19,527 nucleotides of DNA from Sulfurimonas sp. (GTDB lineage Bacteria; Campylobacterota; Campylobacteria; Campylobacterales; Sulfurimonadaceae). This document shows, in pieces, positions 15,399 to 19,527 of this stretch (the first letter of the stretch is position 1; every line of letters begins with the position of its first letter). The translations under genes were made by a program, and so were the position numbers. The DNA is taken from the NCBI GenBank assembly GCA_021157485.1, contig JAGGWO010000012.1, positions 1-19,527 on the forward strand. The letters are read 5' to 3'. The notes beneath the pieces were generated by a model. The model ran no database searches. It was not told the DNA's origin and was given only the letters and a program-made list of their open reading frames with translations.

Positions 15399-17174
15399 TT
15401 GAGCAGAAGAAGCAAAACTAAACAGCCAAAACGCGATACAGTTACGTTTAGTGAAAAAGATTTTTTACCTACAACTAGAGAAGAGATGGATGCTCGTGGT
15501 TGGGACTATTGTGATATTATCCTTGTAAGTGGCGATGCCTATATAGATTCTCCTTTTATTGGTGTTGCTATGGTTGGCCGCATGCTGGAAAAGCTTGGAT
15601 ATAAAGTTGGAATGATTGGCCAGCCTGATACAAAATCTCCTGATGATATTATGCGTTTAGGTGAGCCGCGTTTGTACTGGGGTGTAAGTGGCGGTAGTGT
15701 TGACAGTATGGTTTCAAACTACACGGCGACAAAGAAGTTTAGAAACTCAGATGATTATACTCCGGGTGGAAAAAATGATAAAAGACCAGATAGAGCACTG
15801 AGTGTTTATTGTAATTTAATCAGAAGATATTTTAAGGGAACTGTTCCGCTTGTTTTAGGTGGTATTGAGGCTAGTTTGAGACGAGTAAGCCACTATGATT
15901 ATTGGCAAAACAAGATGAAAAAACCTGTGATTTTTGATGCAAAAGGTGACATACTTATATATGGTATGGGTGAGATAGCACTAGAACAACTAACTCGTGC
16001 TATAGCTTTAGGAGAGGAGTGGAGAGATATTCGCGGAGTATGTTACATCTCTAAAGAGCCAGTTTATGAGTATATTCAACTCCCTTCACATCAAGAGTGC
16101 ATAGATACTCCTGAGCGTTATATTGATTTGTTTGATGATTTCTATGATAATAATGACCCGATAACTGCAAAAGGATTGTGCCAACCGGTAGATAATCGTT
16201 TTCTTATTCAAAATCCTCCATGTGATTATCTCAATGAAAAAGAGATGGATGCAAACTCTAATCTTCCATTTACCAGAGAGCTTCATCCATACTATGCAAA
16301 AGATGGAAAGGTTAAGTGTTTAGAGACTATTAAGTTCTCTATCATGACACATCATGGTTGTTGGGGAGAGTGTAACTTCTGTGCTATTGGTGTTCATCAA
16401 GGTAGAACTATTAGAACACGCTCAGAGACAAATATACTTAGTGAAGCAAAAGATTTTAACAAGTACAAAGACTATAAGGGAATTATCTCTGATGTAGGTG
16501 GACCCACTGCAAATATGTACGGTTATGAGTGTGACAAGAAGCTCAAAAAAGGGACTTGTGATCATATGAAGTGTGTGGATGCTGAGCGACTTTGTAAAGT
16601 AATGCATGTTGACCATAGTAGAAACATAAATCTTCTACGTCAAATTAGAAATGTTGAAGGTGTACGAAAAGCATTTATAGCAAGTGGTGTACGATATGAC
16701 TTTATAACAGCAGATAAAGAGCATGGATATAGTTACTTAAAAGAGATGGTAGAACATCATATATCCGGACAGTTAAAAGTAGCACCAGAACATACACAAC
16801 AACATGTATTGGAACTTATGGGAAAACCGGGGAAACAGACATTGGTTGACTTTAAAAAAATGTATGACAAGTTGAATAAAGAGACTGGGAAAAAACAGTT
16901 TTTGACATACTATCTTATAGCTGCTCATCCAGGTTGTGAAGAGAAAGATATGCATGAACTCAAACGCTTTACAACTGATGAACTTCAGATGAATCCAGAG
17001 CAGGCTCAAGTATTTACTCCAACACCAAGTACTTACTCTGCAGTAATGTATTACACAGAGTTAGACCCAAAAACCCGTAAGAAAATATTTGTAGAAAAAG
17101 ATACGAAACGCAAAGAGAAGCAGAAACAGATAGTTGTTAAAAAAGATAGTTTTTCAAGTGGTTTTGCTTCTTAG
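15399..17174 (+). CDS. YgiQ family radical SAM protein
   Basis: A 591-residue radical S-adenosylmethionine protein of the UPF0313/YgiQ type, found widely but with no settled substrate. The N-terminal part (about 35-110) has a B12-binding-like region: DIILVSGDAYIDSPFIG, MIGQPD, YWGVSGGSVDSMVSNYTATKK. LVLGGIEASLRRVSHYDYW (151-169) is diagnostic of YgiQ. The cluster motif is C321-x3-C325-x2-C328 in HHGCWGECNFCAIG, followed by SDVGGPTANMYG (364-375) with additional cysteines (C378, C387, C392, C399). The C-terminal tail is short and lysine-rich. Start is TTG, with AAAGG at 15387-15391. The last four bases overlap the end of the converging methyltransferase gene. The chemistry and target are unknown. 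Confidence 0.93.
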   Translation: MSRRSKTKQPKRDTVTFSEKDFLPTTREEMDARGWDYCDIILVSGDAYIDSPFIGVAMVGRMLEKLGYKVGMIGQPDTKSPDDIMRLGEPRLYWGVSGGSVDSMVSNYTATKKFRNSDDYTPGGKNDKRPDRALSVYCNLIRRYFKGTVPLVLGGIEASLRRVSHYDYWQNKMKKPVIFDAKGDILIYGMGEIALEQLTRAIALGEEWRDIRGVCYISKEPVYEYIQLPSHQECIDTPERYIDLFDDFYDNNDPITAKGLCQPVDNRFLIQNPPCDYLNEKEMDANSNLPFTRELHPYYAKDGKVKCLETIKFSIMTHHGCWGECNFCAIGVHQGRTIRTRSETNILSEAKDFNKYKDYKGIISDVGGPTANMYGYECDKKLKKGTCDHMKCVDAERLCKVMHVDHSRNINLLRQIRNVEGVRKAFIASGVRYDFITADKEHGYSYLKEMVEHHISGQLKVAPEHTQQHVLELMGKPGKQTLVDFKKMYDKLNKETGKKQFLTYYLIAAHPGCEEKDMHELKRFTTDELQMNPEQAQVFTPTPSTYSAVMYYTELDPKTRKKIFVEKDTKRKEKQKQIVVKKDSFSSGFAS

Positions 17175-18106
17175 TTAATAGAAGTAGCAGTTAAAAATAT
17201 ATACTCTTTACCTGTAACAGTTACGCGAAACTTCTTTTGTTGAAGATATTTTTTACAAAATATTACATCTTTATATAGAAGTCCCATCTCGCTAAATGGA
17301 TAGTTTTTAACACGTGCTCCATATATCATCTCTCCATCTACCCATCTACAGTTTGGAAAGCCAAGTATCATAGCTCCACTGCGTTTGAGCTGGTTTTGTA
17401 CGACTGACATAAAGAGTGGATTAAACTCTAGATTTGAGCTTTGAAGTGTGCCTATACTAATAATGAGGTCAAATTTTCCTAACTCAAGTGAGGCTAATTC
17501 ATTTATATCATGAGTATAAAAAGAGATATTTTTATACTCTTTAAATTTTTCTTTTGCTGCGTTTATGGCAGAAGAGCAGTAGTCGATACCAATGAGTTCA
17601 AGATTTTTAAAATTGGTTGCATACTTTTGGATAACTTCAAACTCATCACCACTGTTGACACCAAGGTTTAAAACTCTGATACGTTTGTTTATATTTGCGT
17701 TTTGTAAAGCTTTTAAATAATGAGTAATAAACGCAGGTTCTTCATTTTTATGTATTTGTGAAAATATAGACTCTGCACCATATTTCTCTTCTTTATCCGT
17801 AGTGGATTTATGGAAACTGTCATCTGAATTTAATTTTTCATATCTGATTAAAACTGTGTTATGAGATTTTATGATTGGAGTCAGCATTCTGCAGTGAAGT
17901 GTTTGAGCTAAATCAACCCAAGCTTTATAGCCTCTATAGACATACTCTTCAGCTTCAATCATAACTATATTTCCCGCATAAGTTGATGAAGAGTAATCAG
18001 GATTTAAAACTTCAAACTCCAGTATCTCTTTTGGGTTTAAAGTGGTGAGTTTCTCTTGTAAAGTAGTTATTATTTGAAGCATTGCTTCTTTTGTGAAGTT
18101 AAACAT
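17171..18106 (-). CDS. Class I SAM-dependent methyltransferase
   Basis: The 311-residue product carries a Rossmann-type methyltransferase domain in its C-terminal half: motif I VLNLGVNSGD (145-154), acidic residue D175 in LIGIDYCSSA (171-180), D200 in YTHDINEL, and the strand FDLIISIGTLQ (212-222). The substrate-binding part after it contains NCRWVDGEM and YGARVKNYPFSEMGLLYKD. The N-terminal 110 residues are not recognised. Fold and cofactor are clear; the substrate is not. Its TAA overlaps the convergent YgiQ stop by four bases. A TATAAT lies only 7 bases upstream of the ATG and no Shine-Dalgarno precedes it, so a leaderless mRNA or initiation at M9 (18082, preceded by AAAAGAAG) is possible. 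It starts 17 bases after the PAS gene. Confidence 0.85.
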   Translation of the reverse strand: MFNFTKEAMLQIITTLQEKLTTLNPKEILEFEVLNPDYSSSTYAGNIVMIEAEEYVYRGYKAWVDLAQTLHCRMLTPIIKSHNTVLIRYEKLNSDDSFHKSTTDKEEKYGAESIFSQIHKNEEPAFITHYLKALQNANINKRIRVLNLGVNSGDEFEVIQKYATNFKNLELIGIDYCSSAINAAKEKFKEYKNISFYTHDINELASLELGKFDLIISIGTLQSSNLEFNPLFMSVVQNQLKRSGAMILGFPNCRWVDGEMIYGARVKNYPFSEMGLLYKDVIFCKKYLQQKKFRVTVTGKEYIFLTATSIN

Positions 18107-18112
18107 GAAGAA

Positions 18113-18118
18113 ATTATA
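18113..18118 (-). promoter_or_regulatory. -10-like box immediately before the methyltransferase start
   Basis: TATAAT on the minus strand, 6 bases from the ATG at 18106. Transcription would begin at or near the A of that ATG. It lies in the 17-base gap after the PAS gene and could be chance in this AT-rich DNA. Confidence 0.35.
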
Positions 18119-18123
18119 CAGTT

Positions 18124-18690
18124 TTATTTTAGGTAAATCTTGTTTTTATGAAATAGAGTATCCAAGACACTGGTTTTTTTTGTTATATCTTTAAGATAAT
18201 CATCATAATTTGTATCATTTGCTTCAAAAAAGTCTAAGAGGTACTTTATAGATGCTATTTCACCCTCACTTTTTTCTATCTCTAAAAGCTTTTCATAAAG
18301 AGGTTCTATCTCTTTTACAGCATGTGAGGGCGCGGCATAAGTTACAGCCATATAACCGTTTTCTTTTTTTGTTACTTCACTATGTGTAGTCTTAAAACTG
18401 GTAGTAACCCAATAGTAGTTGCCATCTTTTGTCCTGTTTTTTAGAATTGCTAAGATGTCTTGATTATCCTTAAGACGCTGCCACATAAGTGTAAAGATAA
18501 TCTTTGGCATATCTGGATGGCGAATGATGCTATGGGCTCTTCCAACTAGCTCATCTTCTTTATATCCAGTGATTTTTTTAAAATAGTGATTTGTATATTT
18601 AATATTACCTCTTAAATCTGTTCTTGTAACAAGAGGCTGGAGAGGGTCAGGCTTGATTTGCTTAGAGGTTTTCTTTTTACTAGCGAACAT
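18124..18690 (-). CDS. Aer/CetB-like PAS domain redox or energy sensor
   Basis: The 188-residue product has one PAS domain (about residues 18-120) and a short helical tail, with no TM, HAMP or output domain. The PAS sequence closely resembles the FAD-binding Aer type: ITGYKEDELVGRAHSIIRHP, then DMP...MWQRLK, LKNRTKDGNYYWVTTS. The HPDMP and YYWV signatures are typical of Aer and of Campylobacter CetB/CetC, stand-alone PAS proteins that sense redox state and signal through a partner chemoreceptor (CetA). FAD binding is therefore likely (inference). No chemoreceptor gene is adjacent, so the partner would be elsewhere. I prefer the ATG at 18690 to the TTG at 18693 because AAAAAGGG is six bases upstream of the ATG. 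A TATAAT at 18711-18716 precedes it. Confidence 0.87.
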   Translation of the reverse strand: MFASKKKTSKQIKPDPLQPLVTRTDLRGNIKYTNHYFKKITGYKEDELVGRAHSIIRHPDMPKIIFTLMWQRLKDNQDILAILKNRTKDGNYYWVTTSFKTTHSEVTKKENGYMAVTYAAPSHAVKEIEPLYEKLLEIEKSEGEIASIKYLLDFFEANDTNYDDYLKDITKKTSVLDTLFHKNKIYLK

Positions 18691-18710
18691 CAATAACCCT
18701 TTTTGTTTGG

Positions 18711-18716
18711 ATTATA
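18711..18716 (-). promoter_or_regulatory. -10 box for the PAS sensor gene
   Basis: On the minus strand this is a perfect TATAAT, 20 bases from the start codon at 18690, with AAAAAGGG (18697-18704) between. A perfect inverted repeat at 18734-18749 overlaps where the -35 would be. The methyltransferase gene downstream can be served by the same transcript. Confidence 0.5.
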
Positions 18717-18733
18717 TAATAATAAATAACTAA

Positions 18734-18749
18734 AGTAAATAAATTTACT
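18734..18749. repeat. Perfect palindrome near the PAS gene promoter, possible operator
   Basis: AGTAAAT and ATTTACT flank a 2-base AA centre, giving two 7-base arms in perfect inversion. The site is at the expected -35 position of the PAS gene promoter and also upstream of the divergent S4-trpD genes. An AT-only sequence like this can arise by chance, so an operator role is only a suggestion. Confidence 0.35.
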
Positions 18750-18820
18750 GAAAAATTCGATGAATGCAAAAAATGTTCCAACTTTTTGTGTATCTTACAT
18801 TTCTTTCAGTTTTATTTTCA

Positions 18821-18826
18821 TACAAT
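18821..18826 (+). promoter_or_regulatory. Possible -10 box for the S4-trpD genes
   Basis: TACAAT in the context TTCATACAATAG, 28 bases before the first copy of the duplicated start and 45 bases before the second. One mismatch to TATAAT; no -35. The 177-base gap between the PAS gene and the S4 gene contains this, the palindrome and the tandem repeat, and nothing else I can identify. Confidence 0.35.
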
Positions 18827-18848
18827 AGTGAAAATAATTTGAAAAACC

Positions 18849-18885
18849 AAAGAATGAGAATAGATAAAGAATGAGAATAGATAAA
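18849..18885 (+). repeat. 17-bp tandem duplication of the S4 gene start, creating a six-codon leader ORF
   Basis: The sequence repeats with a perfect period of 17 bases over 37 bases (unit AGAATGAGAATAGATAA). Each copy contains ATGAGAATAGATAAA. Because 17 is not a multiple of three, the first ATG (18854) opens a short frame, M-R-I-D-K-E, that stops at TGA (18872-18874). That TGA overlaps the true ATG (18871) as ATGA, the arrangement used for coupled translation. There is no Shine-Dalgarno before either ATG. Confidence 0.9.
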
Positions 18886-19119
18886 TTTTTAAATTCGGTA
18901 AATATTACAAAGCGTCGCTCTGTGGCACAAGATATGATAAGTAACAAAGTTGTACTTATAAATGGTGCTGTAGCTAAGGCAAGTAAAAATGTGGAAGTTG
19001 GCAGTATCGTAACAATCAACTATCTAGAGAGCTCTAAAAAGTATGAAGTTCTTAAAATTCCTACAGCAAAATCAACACCAAAATCTCTCCAGGATGAGTA
19101 TATAAAGGACGTGTCATGA
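18871..19119 (+). CDS. S4-domain RNA-binding protein
   Basis: An 82-residue protein consisting almost only of an S4 domain, the small RNA-binding module of ribosomal protein S4, Hsp15 and RqcP. The signature is at the N-terminus: MRIDKFLNSVNITKRRSVAQDMI, then NKVVLINGAVAKASKNVEVGSIVTI, with a basic helix (K14, R15, R16) and the conserved turn NG. A short tail follows. Size and sequence fit the Hsp15/RqcP group, which binds large-subunit or stalled ribosomes; the exact role cannot be assigned. The start at 18871 is supported by alignment of MRIDKFL to the family. No Shine-Dalgarno is present; the preceding leader ORF overlaps it by ATGA. Its own stop overlaps trpD in the same way (TCATGA). Confidence 0.88.
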   Translation: MRIDKFLNSVNITKRRSVAQDMISNKVVLINGAVAKASKNVEVGSIVTINYLESSKKYEVLKIPTAKSTPKSLQDEYIKDVS

Positions 19120-19527
19120 CTTATGAAGAATCTAAAAAGCAGTTTACCTCTCTTTTTAAGCATGAGATGAGTGATGAAGTAATGAGAGAGTTTTTACTTA
19201 GTATGACTTTAGATAAGCACACTTCTGTTGAGTCTATAGCTGCTGCTGCTGAAGTGATGCGAAGTTATGCACTACCTCTGCCAATTTCCCAAGAGTTACG
19301 TTTAAACGCTATAGATATCGTAGGAACAGGTGGAGACAAGATAGGCTCTTTCAATATCTCTTCTACGGTTGCTCTTTTGGTTGCTGCATGTGGATGTACT
19401 GTTGCAAAACATGGAAGTCGTTCTGTAACTTCAAAATCTGGAAGTGCAGATATGTTTGAAGAGCTTGGCGTGAGACTTGATTTAAGTATACCAAATAGTG
19501 CAAGACTCTTAGAAGAGACAGGTTTCA
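19116..19527 (+). CDS. trpD: Anthranilate phosphoribosyltransferase, N-terminal part
   Basis: TrpD transfers the phosphoribosyl group of PRPP to anthranilate, the second committed step of tryptophan synthesis. The window's right edge cuts the gene; 137 complete residues are visible of a usual length near 330-345. They contain the helical N-domain and the PRPP site: DIVGTGGDKIGSFNISST (67-84, with GTGGD at 70-74) and AKHGSRSVTSKSGSAD (97-112, K98 and H99). In place of the common TxN and KHGNR the sequence has SFN and KHGSR; I take these as lineage variants. The ATG at 19116 overlaps the S4 gene stop, with AAGGA at 19104-19108. No other trp gene is visible upstream, so trpD appears separated from the 5' side of a trp operon or lies alone. 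Confidence 0.93.
   Translation, partial: MTYEESKKQFTSLFKHEMSDEVMREFLLSMTLDKHTSVESIAAAAEVMRSYALPLPISQELRLNAIDIVGTGGDKIGSFNISSTVALLVAACGCTVAKHGSRSVTSKSGSADMFEELGVRLDLSIPNSARLLEETGF

Noticed and set aside
17150-17190. Short CTTCT/AGAAG inverted repeat at the YgiQ-methyltransferase convergence as a terminator
   Set aside because: The stem is only five pairs with an eight-base loop and no T-run on either strand, so I did not list it.
18076-18092. GAAGC-ATT-GCTTC followed by TTTT, a terminator-like hairpin on the plus strand
   Set aside because: It lies within the first codons of the minus-strand methyltransferase, and no plus-strand transcript is expected to end there.
1-19527. Mobile elements, CRISPR arrays, tRNA/rRNA genes, defence or toxin-antitoxin systems
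   Set aside because: No transposase, integrase, spaced repeats, cloverleaf or toxin-antitoxin pair could be seen; gene content and base use look uniform across the window.

Overview
The window is AT-rich (about one third G+C by eye) and densely packed. Its genes point to a flagellated member of the Campylobacterota (Epsilonproteobacteria), most likely Sulfurimonas or a close relative. The indications are the order accD - rlmH - DksA-type zinc-finger gene - dus, a flagellar FliN gene followed by a FliO-like protein with a large periplasmic domain, an Aer/CetB-type PAS sensor, a DHH-type (family II) pyrophosphatase, frequent TTG start codons and TATAAT -10 boxes with no clear -35. The genus is inference. 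No IS element, prophage, CRISPR array, tRNA or rRNA was seen, and no stretch over 300 bases lacks a gene. It reads as ordinary core chromosome.

Layout. (1) 1-4834, plus strand: one tight operon of accD (3' end), a short ThiE, rlmH, a DksA-like zinc-finger protein, a two-TM protein of unknown function, dusB, and an unknown protein with a nuclease-like core. It joins fatty-acid synthesis, ribosome and tRNA modification and stringent-response-type control, and ends at a hairpin plus T-run. (2) 4846-6549, minus strand: a three-gene flagellar operon whose genes overlap by 4-8 nt: a CheC/CheX-type phosphatase-like protein, FliN, and a FliO-like export protein. (3) 6627-10273, plus strand: a TauE/SafE permease followed by uvrA. 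(4) 10331-11797, plus: a hybrid histidine kinase whose phospho-acceptor histidine is replaced by tyrosine. (5) 11873-13116, plus: manganese-dependent pyrophosphatase and a small acidic unknown protein. (6) 13123-15312, minus: a long-chain acyl-CoA synthetase and a small membrane PH-like protein. (7) 15399-17174, plus: a YgiQ-family radical SAM protein whose end overlaps the convergent next gene. (8) 17171-18690, minus: a CetB-like PAS sensor followed by a methyltransferase. (9) 18871 to the end, plus: an S4-domain RNA-binding protein overlapping the start of trpD, preceded by a 17-bp tandem duplication of its own start region.

Most worth a second look: the pseudo-histidine kinase with an otherwise intact ATPase and receiver; the phosphatase-like gene fused by overlap to fliN, resembling a split FliY; the duplicated start site that creates a six-codon leader peptide; and the two conserved-looking unknown proteins in the accD operon. 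I did not find a clearly new multi-gene system.
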